A DNA stretch of 64,000 nucleotides from Cardiobacterium valvarum. GTDB taxonomy: Bacteria > Pseudomonadota > Gammaproteobacteria > Cardiobacteriales > Cardiobacteriaceae. Shown piece after piece: positions 18,564-28,804 of the stretch. Made by a program: the position numbers and the translations under genes. Numbering within the stretch: position 1 is the first letter of the stretch; each line of letters begins with the position of its first letter. Where the stretch lies: positions 1,176,738 through 1,240,737 of the forward strand of contig NZ_UFUW01000001.1 of assembly GCF_900460955.1 (NCBI RefSeq), read 5' to 3'. A model generated the notes under the pieces. It was given only the letters and a program-made list of their open reading frames with translations, made no database searches and had not been told where the DNA came from.

Positions 18564-19445
18564 ATGACCAACCAAACCTGGCTTGAACTCACCCTCACCG
18601 CCCATAGCGACACCGAAGCCGGACAACTCGAAGCCGCGCTGGAAGCAAGTGGCGCCATTGCCGTCACCTACACCGCCTCCGATGACGAAGAAATCTTCGA
18701 ACCCCCTGTCGGTACCACCCCGCTGTGGCAGACCACACGCGTGACCGGCCTCTACCCGCTAGACAGTGACCGTGACGCCATCCTCACTGTCCTGCGCGCC
18801 GCCCTCGGCGACGACTACCCCATCGCCGAACACCTCCTGCACGACAGCGACTGGGTGCGCGCCTGGCTTGACCACTTCCAGCCCATCCCCTTTGGCAACG
18901 GCTTTTGGGTGGCCGCGACCGAACACACCATCCCCGAAGCGGATGCCACCGTGCTGCGCCTTGATCCCGGCCTTGCCTTCGGCACCGGCACCCACCCCTC
19001 CACCGCCATGTGCCTCAACTGGCTGGTGCATCACGACCTGCACGGCAAAACCGCCTACGACTACGGCTGCGGCAGCGGCATCCTCGGTATCGCCGCCGCC
19101 CTGCTGGGTGCCACGCACATCTGGCAGACCGACATCGACCCGCAGGCGCTCACCGCCAGCCACGACAACGCCGAAAAAAACGGCGTCGCCGCGTGCATCA
19201 CCCTCTGCGCCAATCCGGACGATGCGCCACAAGTGGACCTCATCATCGCCAACATACTCCTTGAACCCCTCTGCGCCCTGCGCCCGCAATTCGAAAAACA
19301 CCTGCACACCGCAAGCCGCCTCATCTTCGCCGGCCTGCTCGAACGCCAGGAAGAACGCATCCACGCCGCTTACGCCGACGCCTACCACATCCGCCGTGCC
19401 GACGAACGCGACAGCTGGATACTGCTCGAACTGCAGCGCAAATAA
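18564..19445 (+). CDS. prmA: Ribosomal protein L11 methyltransferase
   Basis: 293 residues, standard for PrmA, which trimethylates ribosomal protein L11 with S-adenosylmethionine. N-terminal substrate-recognition domain (about 1-100), then the Rossmann methyltransferase with FGTGTHPST, DYGCGSGILGIAAALLG (SAM motif I) and the IIANILLEPL catalytic-loop motif near residues 225-240. Its stop is directly followed by the dusB start, so prmA-dusB-fis form one unit. Confidence 0.96.
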   Translation: MTNQTWLELTLTAHSDTEAGQLEAALEASGAIAVTYTASDDEEIFEPPVGTTPLWQTTRVTGLYPLDSDRDAILTVLRAALGDDYPIAEHLLHDSDWVRAWLDHFQPIPFGNGFWVAATEHTIPEADATVLRLDPGLAFGTGTHPSTAMCLNWLVHHDLHGKTAYDYGCGSGILGIAAALLGATHIWQTDIDPQALTASHDNAEKNGVAACITLCANPDDAPQVDLIIANILLEPLCALRPQFEKHLHTASRLIFAGLLERQEERIHAAYADAYHIRRADERDSWILLELQRK

Positions 19446-20429
19446 ATGCTCACCCTCGGCCGCTTCACCTACCCCCGCCCCGTCATCCTCCTTGCGCCGA
19501 TGGCCGGCGTCAGCGACTTGCCTTTCCGCCGCCTCTGCCAAGCGAACGGCGCCGATTACAGCACCGCCGAAATGGTCAGTGCCAAGCCTGACCTGCTGCA
19601 CACCGGCCTCGCGCAAAACCGCCTGCAATTCGACCCCGACCCGCGCTACCCGAAAATCGTCCAGCTTGTTGGTGGCGATCCTGCGCTAATGGCGGAAGCG
19701 GCGCTCGTCATGCAGGCCAAAGGCGCAGACATCATCGACATCAACCTCGGCTGTCCGGCGAAAACCGTCGCCCGCCAGCAGGCAGGCTCGGCGCTGCTTG
19801 CCGACCTCGGCCAGGCCGCGAAAATCCTTGCCGCCGTCAGCCGCGCCGTATCCATTCCCGTCACCGTGAAAACCCGCCTCGGCTACCACGACAACCAGCC
19901 GACCCTGCTTGACCTCGCCGCCATCGCGGAAGATAACGGCATCGCCGCCCTTGCCGTGCATGGCCGCAGCCGCGCACAAAAATACAATGGCGCTGCGGAT
20001 CACGCTGCCATTGCTACCCTGAAAAACCGCACCCGACTGCCCGTCATTGCCAATGGCGACATCAGCGATGCCGCGCAAGCGAAAACCCTTATTGACCGCT
20101 ACGGTTTCGACGGACTCATGATTGGCCGCGCCGCCCTCGGCGATCCGTGGCTCTTCGCCCGCTGCCAGGCGGCGGTAAACGGCGCCCCCGCGCCCGCTGC
20201 TGACAAAAACGCGCAAATCCGCACTCACCTGCACGACCTGCACCGGCACTACGGCGCACAAGCCACCTGTATCGCGCGCAAACACCTGCACGCCTACCTG
20301 CGCGGGCATCCTGCCTATAACGCGCTACGTACCGCCGTCAACCGCGCCGCCGACCTCGCCGCACAAAGCGCCATCCTTGACCTCGCCGCGATATACTGCG
20401 CGCCCCATACGCACCGACCCGCCCCATGA
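19446..20429 (+). CDS. dusB: tRNA-dihydrouridine synthase B
   Basis: 327 residues. FMN-dependent enzyme reducing a uridine in the tRNA D-loop (U17 for DusB in E. coli). APMAGVSDLPFRRLC near residue 17 is the FMN-binding start; DINLGCPAKTVARQQAGSAL near 97-116 holds the catalytic Cys; VHGRSR and GLMIGRAALGDPW are further flavin-site blocks. Start abuts the prmA stop; the stop overlaps the fis ATG by four bases, the classic dusB-fis pairing in which Fis usually represses its own operon. Confidence 0.95.
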   Translation: MLTLGRFTYPRPVILLAPMAGVSDLPFRRLCQANGADYSTAEMVSAKPDLLHTGLAQNRLQFDPDPRYPKIVQLVGGDPALMAEAALVMQAKGADIIDINLGCPAKTVARQQAGSALLADLGQAAKILAAVSRAVSIPVTVKTRLGYHDNQPTLLDLAAIAEDNGIAALAVHGRSRAQKYNGAADHAAIATLKNRTRLPVIANGDISDAAQAKTLIDRYGFDGLMIGRAALGDPWLFARCQAAVNGAPAPAADKNAQIRTHLHDLHRHYGAQATCIARKHLHAYLRGHPAYNALRTAVNRAADLAAQSAILDLAAIYCAPHTHRPAP

Positions 20430-20686
20430 AAACCACGACCATCCGTGCTGCCATCGAGCACAGCATTGAGCAGTACTACGCCATGCTCGAAGCAGACGAA
20501 TATGCCGGAGAAGCCTGCGGCCTTTATCACCTCATCATCCATGAAGCCGAACACGCCGTCATCAGCCACATCATGCTGCGCTGCGCCCACAACCAGAGCC
20601 GGGCGGCGAAAATCCTCGGGATCACGCGCAACACCCTCAAGAAAAAGCTCGACGAACACCACATCCCCTATCCCAAACTCAAATAA
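20426..20686 (+). CDS. fis: DNA-binding protein Fis
   Basis: 86 residues, slightly shorter than enterobacterial Fis (98). Nucleoid protein and transcription regulator that bends DNA as a dimer. The N-terminal helices carry the dimer interface; the C-terminal helix-turn-helix NQSRAAKILGITRNTLKKKL (about residues 57-76) is the family hallmark. ATGA overlap with dusB. Confidence 0.93.
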   Translation: MKTTTIRAAIEHSIEQYYAMLEADEYAGEACGLYHLIIHEAEHAVISHIMLRCAHNQSRAAKILGITRNTLKKKLDEHHIPYPKLK

Positions 20687-20699
20687 CCAAGGCATCCTG

Positions 20700-21113
20700 A
20701 TGAACCTCGACACCTACGACCTGCCCGACAGCTACCGCGCCTACATGGCGACGCGTGACCCGGCTGTTGACGCCTACTACACCTTCCGCGAGCGCAAGCG
20801 CCCGCTGAAAGACACCAGGACCTACTGCCTGTGGTCGCTGCGCACCATCGAAGAAAAACAGCCCGTCATCCGCACCCCCTACTATCAGGACTATTGGGCG
20901 CAACGGCAACAGGCCAAACACCTGCGCAACAAAACCGCGTTTGCCTTCGGCCATGCCACGGACGGCGACGGCATCCTCTTCTTCCACCCCGAAAACCACG
21001 GCATATGGGAAATCGCGCCGAACGACAGCGCCCGCCTGCTCGCCGCCACCTTCGCCGATTTCTTTGAGCGGGCGGTGTTTGACCGCGAAGTCGATCTGCG
21101 TAATTTCTTTTGA
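20700..21113 (+). CDS. Hypothetical protein, SMI1/KNR4-like
   Basis: 137 residues from ATG 20700, 13 bases after fis on the same strand. The middle and C-terminal part (FAFGHATDGDGILFFHPEN, then IWEIAPND and a final FADFFERAV segment) follow the pattern of SUKH/SMI1-KNR4 domains, which often act as toxin immunity proteins, though no toxin is adjacent. Soluble, no signal peptide. GC content matches the core genes, so it looks long resident. Family call is tentative. Confidence 0.5.
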   Translation: MNLDTYDLPDSYRAYMATRDPAVDAYYTFRERKRPLKDTRTYCLWSLRTIEEKQPVIRTPYYQDYWAQRQQAKHLRNKTAFAFGHATDGDGILFFHPENHGIWEIAPNDSARLLAATFADFFERAVFDREVDLRNFF

Positions 21114-21325
21114 GCCGCCTGCGCAGACAACGACCTCGTGCCACTTGCCGAAAATGCAGTACCGGTACTGCGCCAAGCGGCGCGGTTGCGCGGTTTGTGG
21201 AAGAGGGCAGGGCGGCACGACGGAAGAAGGAAAATGTAGAAACGTTGCCTGCACCGCCTCACAAATCCAGCAACTACGCCGCCTGGCAAGGGCAGTATTG
21301 ACGCCGCTTGGCGGCAAACCAAAAC

Positions 21326-21396
21326 GTAGGGCGGGCTTCAGCCCGCCGCAAAAGTATTTTTTCTTTCTCGATGGTGGGCTGAAGCCCACCCTTACG
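21326..21396. repeat. REP pair in the gap after the SMI1-like gene
   Basis: GTAGGGCGGGCTTCAGCCCG on one side and GGTGGGCTGAAGCCCACC on the other, opposite in orientation and about 25 bases apart. This 329-base convergent gap (21114-21442) also has two CGCCGCTTGGCGG fragments and no gene. Confidence 0.75.
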
Positions 21397-21442
21397 CAAG
21401 AATCCAGCATTGACGCCGCTTGGCGGGCCCGGCATGCCGCCG

Positions 21443-23443
21443 TCAATTTTCTTCCTCTGCTGTTGTCGTTTCCAGCGGCGGCAGGCCGAACACTGCCCGG
21501 TAGTAGGTTTCAACGGTCGCATCGGTATCTAGGCTAATGGCGCTACCGTGGCGTAAATAATCGTCCGCCGCGCGGCGTGATTGCGCGCCAAAATGGCCGT
21601 CCACGGTGAGCTGGTAGCCTTGGCGGGCGAGGAATTGCTGTATCCGTCGCGCTTTTTCCCGCTCATCCAGGACGGTCGCTTGTGTCGTCGTCGCCTGCGG
21701 CCGCACCGTTACTTCCGCTGCCGTCTCTGCCGTTGCCGGCTCCGGTACCGTTTCCGGTTGTGGCGGCGGTTCCGGCGGTAGGCGGAACAGGTTTTCGCAG
21801 CCACGCGTCGGCATGTAGGGGCAGATGTCTTCGCTCATGGTGCGGCGGATGTTGTTCAGCCACACGCTGTCCGTGCGCGGCACGAGATCGTGTGCCGCCA
21901 GCGCGCCATAGAGTGCGGCAGCGATGCCCAGATTGCGCGCCGTGCGCAGCAGGCGGCGCATGATGATGCCGTCGCGTAACTCCTGCCAGTATTCGCGCGG
22001 CACTTTGCTGCGCCGCCACAGGGTGAGCAGCGTGCTGCCCAGCCAGGCGATGCCGAGCGGTATGACCACCATCAAGACAACGCGTACGGCGGTATCAAAT
22101 ACGGCAAAGAAGGGCTGGTCGGCGAAGCGGGTTTCCATCTGCGCTTCCGCGTACAGGGTGGCGTAGAGCAGGGTGGGCGCGGCAAACAGCCACCAGACCC
22201 CGGCGGCATGGGTAGGCGAAACTTTATCGAGGATGCGGTTCAGGTAGGACGCCAGTTCTTCGGCCATCTCCGTGCTGATGAAGCCCTGGCAGGCTTTTTT
22301 CATGGCGGCGGCCAGCGCGGCGGCGGAATGATCCGGCGTTCTCGCCATGTCGCGCAGGACGCTGTCCAGCACCGGCTGCCCGGCGTGGCGGTAGAAGAAA
22401 GCAACGGCTTTACTGCGCTTGACGATGCCCGTCAGCGGCACGGCATCCGCCAGCCAGTCCAGTTCCAGGGCAAAGAGGTCATCGAAAAAGGCGGGGCGCA
22501 CATAGGGATGGGGCGGGTTGGCAAAGGCGTAGCAGGTGTAGGTGTTGCCCTTCATCAGAGCGCGGTTCAGGGTGAAATCGAGGCGCAGCGCGATGCTTCT
22601 GCCCGAATAGGCAAAGAGGTGGCTGCTGACGCCGTTCGGACAATGGCTGGTGAGGTCAAGCGGGATTTTCTGGCGGCAAAAATCCGGCCCTTCCTGCATG
22701 AGCAGCGTATCCAGCACGTCATGCGCGAAGCAGGTTGTGGTGCCGATGGTATATTCCGGCACCGCCCGCGCCGCGATGTCGCGCGTCAGCATGAAAAAGC
22801 CATGCCCGCCGCAGTGCTCGCAGCGCACCGCGCCCGCGCCAACGCAATCGGCACAAGTCATCTGGCCGCTGCCGCTGCATGTCTCGCAGACGTGCTGCAC
22901 CGTGCGGCTGCCGCTGTATTGCCCGTCACGGTATTCCGGCACCTGCTCGCTGTGCTGCCCGGCACCGCCGCAGGTGGTGCAGGTTTGGCGACCGACACCG
23001 CCGCAACGGCGGCAGGTCGTCCGTCCCTTGCCCTGACACAGCGGGCAGTCTTCCTGCACGGAAAGCGGCGCGAAGCGGTGAAAGACAGTTTCCTGCAACG
23101 ACTGCGCCAGCCCCTGCCGCCCTGCCTCGCTGAGGCTGTTGATAAACGGTTGGCGCAGCGCGGTGCCCGTCTGCGCCTGGTGCAGCAGCGCCACTGTTTC
23201 CCGCTCGAAAGCCTCCATGTCCTCGCCGCAATGCCGCGCGGCCGTTTCGCCGCCGGCAATGCGCCGCTCCTCGACATCGCCGCTGAAACGCCACACGACG
23301 TTCAGCTCGACGGTGAACGCCTCGGCCTCATGCGCCACCTCTTGTACCTCCTGCGCATCCACTTGGTTGCCATGCGCCAGATTCTTGAGCTGGCGCAGCA
23401 AGGTGGCGGCCAAATCCTCCGAGTCATAACCCTCAATCAACAT
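21443..23443 (-). CDS. Membrane protein with DnaJ-type zinc-finger repeats and C-terminal PGB-like domain
   Basis: 666 residues from ATG 23443, chosen because AGGG precedes it and the upstream extension is poor. Residues 133-215 hold six CxxC(x)G motifs (CPLCQGKG, CRRCGGVG, CTTCGGAG, CETCSGSG, CADCVGAG, CEHCGGHG) like the DnaJ zinc finger but with no J domain. Hydrophobic segments follow near residues 435-455 and 470-500. The last ~65 residues (IQQFLARQGYQLTVDGHFGAQS-type) resemble a peptidoglycan-binding repeat. I do not know a named family with this order; function is unassigned. Confidence 0.65.
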   Translation of the reverse strand: MLIEGYDSEDLAATLLRQLKNLAHGNQVDAQEVQEVAHEAEAFTVELNVVWRFSGDVEERRIAGGETAARHCGEDMEAFERETVALLHQAQTGTALRQPFINSLSEAGRQGLAQSLQETVFHRFAPLSVQEDCPLCQGKGRTTCRRCGGVGRQTCTTCGGAGQHSEQVPEYRDGQYSGSRTVQHVCETCSGSGQMTCADCVGAGAVRCEHCGGHGFFMLTRDIAARAVPEYTIGTTTCFAHDVLDTLLMQEGPDFCRQKIPLDLTSHCPNGVSSHLFAYSGRSIALRLDFTLNRALMKGNTYTCYAFANPPHPYVRPAFFDDLFALELDWLADAVPLTGIVKRSKAVAFFYRHAGQPVLDSVLRDMARTPDHSAAALAAAMKKACQGFISTEMAEELASYLNRILDKVSPTHAAGVWWLFAAPTLLYATLYAEAQMETRFADQPFFAVFDTAVRVVLMVVIPLGIAWLGSTLLTLWRRSKVPREYWQELRDGIIMRRLLRTARNLGIAAALYGALAAHDLVPRTDSVWLNNIRRTMSEDICPYMPTRGCENLFRLPPEPPPQPETVPEPATAETAAEVTVRPQATTTQATVLDEREKARRIQQFLARQGYQLTVDGHFGAQSRRAADDYLRHGSAISLDTDATVETYYRAVFGLPPLETTTAEEEN

Positions 23444-23474
23444 GCAGAAAATCCCTGAAAAACAAGGCGGCAAG

Positions 23475-23535
23475 TATAGTCGTTCCGAATGGAACTGATG
23501 CGGCGTTGGTGAGCCTGTTTGAAACGACCTATGGA
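23475..23535. repeat. Short imperfect inverted-repeat element (second family)
   Basis: TATAGTCGTTCCGAATGG and AACTGAT-GTTGG-GAGCC on the left, GTTTGAAACGACCTATGG on the right. The left half matches 42468-42505. It lies in the divergent gap between the zinc-finger gene and 23625. Confidence 0.4.
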
Positions 23536-23591
23536 AACCCCGCTGCCGGGCGATACCGAAGCGGTGTCTGCGTAGATGGTAGTAATGCCAC

Positions 23592-23597
23592 TATAAT
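23592..23597 (+). promoter_or_regulatory. Possible -10 box for 23625-hemF
   Basis: TATAAT 27 bases before the start at 23625; the -35 region is poor. Confidence 0.35.
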
Positions 23598-23624
23598 TCG
23601 GCTCTGTCTCCACCGGTCCCGCTC

Positions 23625-24083
23625 ATGTCGCACAAAACCTTCATCCTTCACTTTGTCGTCGCTACCGCCGCGCTCATCGCCGCTATTCTCGGCGGCGAGT
23701 TCTACCTCAGCACCCTGCTTATCGCCAGCCCCGTTTACTTCGTCCTCTACGGCCTCACCCTCGTCATCCGTTACCGCCGCGCGCCGTTTCGCAAAGCCTG
23801 GCTGCATTACCCGCTCCTGAGCCTGCTGCTCTACCTGCTGACTTTCGCCTTCGCCTGGCGCACCTACCACGCTATCGACAATCTTACCGCCGCACAGATT
23901 GTCGCCTTTCCCGTCTGCCCTGCCGGTGAGACCTGTGTGCCGCAGGTTATCCAATACCGCCGTTACCTTGACAAGCACTACCTCTACGAACGCGATAGCC
24001 GCTGCGTCAGCCTGCGCAGCCCCGGCTACGCCCTGGTGAAAGCCGACATCCGCCATTGCCATCACACCCCGGAGCAACCATGA
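23625..24083 (+). CDS. Small inner-membrane protein, unknown
   Basis: 152 residues with three probable membrane helices (about residues 7-23, 28-48 and 63-83), then a soluble C-terminal part with paired cysteines ([13 protein letters not shown]), which would sit outside the membrane if the helices are counted correctly. Four-base overlap with hemF indicates co-translation. No family recognised; a link to heme synthesis is only suggested by position. Confidence 0.55.
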   Translation: MSHKTFILHFVVATAALIAAILGGEFYLSTLLIASPVYFVLYGLTLVIRYRRAPFRKAWLHYPLLSLLLYLLTFAFAWRTYHAIDNLTAAQIVAFPVCPAGETCVPQVIQYRRYLDKHYLYERDSRCVSLRSPGYALVKADIRHCHHTPEQP

Positions 24084-24997
24084 CCCCCAGTCACGCCGAC
24101 ATCAGCACCTTCGCCGCCTACCTTGATGACCTGCAACAACGCATCACTACCGCCCTGACCGCGACAGACGGCAGCCCCTTCCGCCGCGATGCCTGGCAGC
24201 GCGACGAGCCCCGCCTGCGCGGACACGGGCTGACGATGGTGCTGCAAGACGGCACTGTTTTCGAGCAGGGCGGCGTCAACGTCTCGCATATCGCTGGCGA
24301 CCAACTACCGGCGGCAGCGACGGAAAAACGCCCCGAACTCGCGGATTGCGCCTACACCGCGCATGGCCTGTCGCTGGTTATCCACCCGCGCAACCCCTAC
24401 GTCCCGACCAGCCATGCCAATATCCGCCTTTTCACCGCGCACGACGGCGAGCGCATCCGCGCCTGGTGGTTCGGCGGCGGTATCGACCTTACCCCGTATT
24501 ACCCGTTTGATGACGACTGCCGCGCCTGGCACCGCACCGTCCATGATGCCTGCGCCCCCTTCGGTGCCGACTTCTACCCGCGCTACAAAGCCTGGTGCGA
24601 CCGCTACTTCTACCTGCCGCATCGCGGCGAAACGCGCGGCATTGGCGGCCTTTTCTACGACGACTACCAGCCCGCCGACTTTGCGGCAGGCGCTGCCTTC
24701 ACCCGTGCCGTTGGCGAAAGCTGGCTTGCCGCCTACCTGCCCATCGTCGAGAAGCGCAAAGACACCGCTTACGGTGAGGGCGAACGCGCTTTCCAGCTTT
24801 ATCGGCGCGGTCGCTACGTCGAATTCAACCTGCTCTACGACCGGGGCACCCACTTCGGCCTGCAAAGCGGCGGCCGCACCGAATCCATCCTGATGAGCCT
24901 GCCGCCGCTGGTGCGCTTCGCTTACGACTACCAGCCGGCAGCCGGTAGTGCCGAAGCCCGTCTCGCCGATTACCTCAAACCGCGCGAGTGGCTGTAA
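24080..24997 (+). CDS. hemF: Oxygen-dependent coproporphyrinogen III oxidase
   Basis: 305 residues from ATG 24080 (GGAGC upstream, ATGA overlap with the preceding gene). Decarboxylates coproporphyrinogen III to protoporphyrinogen IX with O2 in heme synthesis. Diagnostic blocks: [34 protein letters not shown] and a [16 protein letters not shown] segment, ending with the [20 protein letters not shown] signature near the C-terminus. Full length. Confidence 0.97.
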   Translation: MTPSHADISTFAAYLDDLQQRITTALTATDGSPFRRDAWQRDEPRLRGHGLTMVLQDGTVFEQGGVNVSHIAGDQLPAAATEKRPELADCAYTAHGLSLVIHPRNPYVPTSHANIRLFTAHDGERIRAWWFGGGIDLTPYYPFDDDCRAWHRTVHDACAPFGADFYPRYKAWCDRYFYLPHRGETRGIGGLFYDDYQPADFAAGAAFTRAVGESWLAAYLPIVEKRKDTAYGEGERAFQLYRRGRYVEFNLLYDRGTHFGLQSGGRTESILMSLPPLVRFAYDYQPAAGSAEARLADYLKPREWL

Positions 24998-25128
24998 ATG
25001 ACGCCCCTCACCCCGCGCCAGGCGGAACGGCGCCGCCGCCGCGCCAGTAAAGGTGTCTGCAAACACACTCAGGCAGACCGTCCGAAAACATGGCAATATC
25101 GCCGCCGAACCCAATCCTGGAGCCCCAT

Positions 25129-26118
25129 ATGAATCACTACTGGTACGCCGACGCCCACAGTTGCCTGCCGCTGCACGGCGATACCGATATCAACCAGCTG
25201 CGCTTGCACTACGACGCCGGCGTACGCTACCTCTCCGTCAACGTCGGCATGGATATGAATCCGCTCGCACAAATCATGACCACCATCGCCGGTTACCGTC
25301 GCCAGATAGCCGAAGCCGACTGGCTCGAACTCGCCGACACTGCTGCCGACATCGAACGTATCGCCGCGAGCGGCAAACTCGCCCTCAGCTTCGACCTCGA
25401 AGGCGCGTTGCCGCTTTTGGAAACCCCGGACATGGTCGCGCTCTACCACCGCCTCGGCGTACGGCAAATCCACCTCGCCTACAACCGCCGCAACAGCGTC
25501 GCCGGTGGTGCCCACGACGAAGGCGGTCTGACCCCGCTGGGCGAGCGCATTGTGGACGCCATCCACGCCGCCGGCATCCTCATGGATCTCAGCCACAGTA
25601 ACGAACAGACCGCGCTCGACATCTGCACTTACAGCGGCGACCGCCCCGTGCTGTACAGCCACGCCAACCCGCACGCCCTCGTGCCGCATGGCCGCAACAT
25701 TACCGATCGTGCCATCCGTGCCGTGGCGGCCACGGGCGGTCTCATCGCCCTGAACGGTGTCGGCAGCTTCATCGGCGATCTTGAACTCAAACCCGCCTCG
25801 CTCATCCCGCACATCGACTACGTCGCCCAACTCGTCGGCGTGGCCCACACCGCCATCGGTCTGGATTACTGCTACGACGACGGCGTGCCGGACATTCCCG
25901 CCGAGGTGAACCGCCAATACTGGTGGCCGCCGAGCGCGGGCTACGACCCGAAAAAAGGCCTGAGCGGCAAATACATCAGCCCCGCCGCGCTTGATGACAT
26001 CCGCGATGGCCTCGCCCAGCGCGGCTACACGGATGCGGATATCCGCGCCATCATGCGCGACAACCTGCTGGCGCTCATCAAGCGGGTATGGCAGGCTCCC
26101 AGCGAAGCAGGGAAGTGA
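25129..26118 (+). CDS. Membrane dipeptidase family (M19) peptidase
   Basis: 329 residues from ATG 25129. Peptidase family M19 zinc enzymes hydrolyse dipeptides. ADAHSCLPL at residues 6-14 replaces the usual DGHxD metal motif (DAHS here); DLEGA (about 94-98), MDLSHSNEQTALD and VLYSHANPHAL supply further metal ligands. GLDYCYDDG near residue 245 is the active-site Asp region. No signal peptide, so it is probably cytosolic. A convergent terminator follows. Confidence 0.88.
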   Translation: MNHYWYADAHSCLPLHGDTDINQLRLHYDAGVRYLSVNVGMDMNPLAQIMTTIAGYRRQIAEADWLELADTAADIERIAASGKLALSFDLEGALPLLETPDMVALYHRLGVRQIHLAYNRRNSVAGGAHDEGGLTPLGERIVDAIHAAGILMDLSHSNEQTALDICTYSGDRPVLYSHANPHALVPHGRNITDRAIRAVAATGGLIALNGVGSFIGDLELKPASLIPHIDYVAQLVGVAHTAIGLDYCYDDGVPDIPAEVNRQYWWPPSAGYDPKKGLSGKYISPAALDDIRDGLAQRGYTDADIRAIMRDNLLALIKRVWQAPSEAGK

Positions 26119-26195
26119 TTAGCGTAGGGATAGACCTTGGTCTGTCGCACGCATCATGGACATGGCGGGCCGTAGCCCGCCCCGCCGTCCAAATG

Positions 26196-26222
26196 AAAAA
26201 CCGCCCCGAAGGGCGGTTTTTT
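26196..26222. terminator. Bidirectional terminator between the dipeptidase and purA
   Basis: AAAAACCGCCCC and GGGCGGTTTTTT pair around GAA; T runs on both strands serve the converging genes. Confidence 0.85.
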
Positions 26223-26224
26223 CA

Positions 26225-27544
<1,320 letters not shown>

Positions 27545-27581
27545 TTAAGGCGTGGGGTTGCGGGGTGGTGTGCGTGATTTT

Positions 27582-27782
27582 TTATGGGGTCGCCCAGTAG
27601 AGCAGGGCAACGATAAGCAGGGCAACGGCCGCCATGCCCAGCCCGATGCGGCGCAGGGTCTGATCGGGCAGGGCGCTGATTTGTTTGATGGTGCGCCGCC
27701 AGGCGGCAGGCGCGATGCCAATGAGCGCGCCTTCGCAGAGCAGCATGAGGGCCAGCGACAGCCACCAGATAGTCATGTTCAT
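27582..27782 (-). CDS. yjeT: YjeT-like small membrane protein (DUF2065)
   Basis: 66 residues with two hydrophobic segments (about 4-22 and 45-63). Matches DUF2065 proteins by size, by the EGALIGIAP-type turn after the first helix and by its place between hflC and purA. Its ATG overlaps the hflC stop by four bases. Function unknown. Confidence 0.8.
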   Translation of the reverse strand: MNMTIWWLSLALMLLCEGALIGIAPAAWRRTIKQISALPDQTLRRIGLGMAAVALLIVALLYWATP

Positions 27783-28795
27783 GGCAGGGCTGGTTCGTTT
27801 TCAGGATCCGTTGCGGCGGCTTCCGGCGGGATGACGGGATCGGCAACGGGGTTAAAAGGCGGCAGGGGCAGTTTGTCTTGCAGCGGCGCTTCTTCAAGCG
27901 GCAGGATGTTTTCGGCGTCAGCGGGCAAGACGCTACTGTCTGTGCCGTTCAGGTAGTGGAAGTAGCGGCTATGCGGGTTAACGATGAGGGTGCTGCCGCC
28001 GAGGCTGTCCCTGTAGGCACTGAGGCTGCGCCAGTAGCGGTAAAAATCAAGGTCGGCACCGTAGGCGGCGGCGTATTGTTTGGCGGCGGTAGCATCGGCT
28101 TCGCCACGCATGATGTCGGCTTCTTCGCGGGCATGGGCGAGGAGTTCGGCAGCCTCACGTTCAGCAGTGGCACGGATGACGGAGGATTTTTCCTGACCGC
28201 GTGCACGGAAGTCTTTGCTGACGCGTTCGCGTTCGGCGCGCATGCGGTCAAAGACGCGGTCACGGATTTCGTCGGAGAAGTCCACACGCTTCAGGCGCAC
28301 ACCGAGGACTTCAATGCCATAGCGGGATTCGGCCTGACGCGAGATGCGTTCGCTGGCAGCACCCATGATGGTGCCACGATCTTGCGAGATGGCTTCTTTG
28401 ACGGAACGCTGCACGAATTCGCCACGCAGGGTTTCCTTGACCATGTTGTCAAGCAGGCGGCTGGCCTGCTCGAAGTTGCCCTGAACGCTGGTGTAAAAGG
28501 TGCGGATGTCTTTGATACGCCATTCGACGAAGTAATCAACGATGAGCCATTTTTTTTCGTTGGTCATGAAGCGTTCGGGTTCGACATCAAGGCGCTGGAT
28601 GCGCGCGTCAAAGAATTCGACGTTTTGCACGAAGGGGACTTTGAATTTGAGGCCGGCTTCGTCGTCGGTGCTGATGAGGCGCGAGAATTGGGTGACGACA
28701 GCGATTTGCCGTTCGTTGATGATGTAGGCGCTGCTGACGAGCAGGACGAGGGCGACGGCGATGACAGCGATGAGGGTGTTGAATTTGTTGTTCAT
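27779..28795 (-). CDS. hflC: HflC, SPFH/band 7 regulator of FtsH
   Basis: 338 residues. Forms with HflK a large periplasm-facing complex around the FtsH protease. One N-terminal membrane helix (about residues 7-27), then the SPFH domain with INERQIAVVTQFSRL, an internal RVKDxRTFY-like RIKDIRTFYTSV segment and an Arg/Glu-rich coiled coil near residues 205-250. The C-terminal tail (from about 285) is Pro-rich and longer than in E. coli. Nine bases after hflK. Confidence 0.94.
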   Translation of the reverse strand: MNNKFNTLIAVIAVALVLLVSSAYIINERQIAVVTQFSRLISTDDEAGLKFKVPFVQNVEFFDARIQRLDVEPERFMTNEKKWLIVDYFVEWRIKDIRTFYTSVQGNFEQASRLLDNMVKETLRGEFVQRSVKEAISQDRGTIMGAASERISRQAESRYGIEVLGVRLKRVDFSDEIRDRVFDRMRAERERVSKDFRARGQEKSSVIRATAEREAAELLAHAREEADIMRGEADATAAKQYAAAYGADLDFYRYWRSLSAYRDSLGGSTLIVNPHSRYFHYLNGTDSSVLPADAENILPLEEAPLQDKLPLPPFNPVADPVIPPEAAATDPENEPALP

Positions 28796-28804
28796 GCGGT
28801 TTCC

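Noticed and set aside
22208..23458. 416-residue plus-strand frame opposite the zinc-finger gene
   Set aside because: The minus strand carries clear CxxC-G motifs; this is its shadow.
24998..25132. 44-codon Arg-rich frame between hemF and the dipeptidase
   Set aside because: Overlaps both neighbours and has an ATG, but there is no supporting motif or ribosome-binding site; too weak to call.
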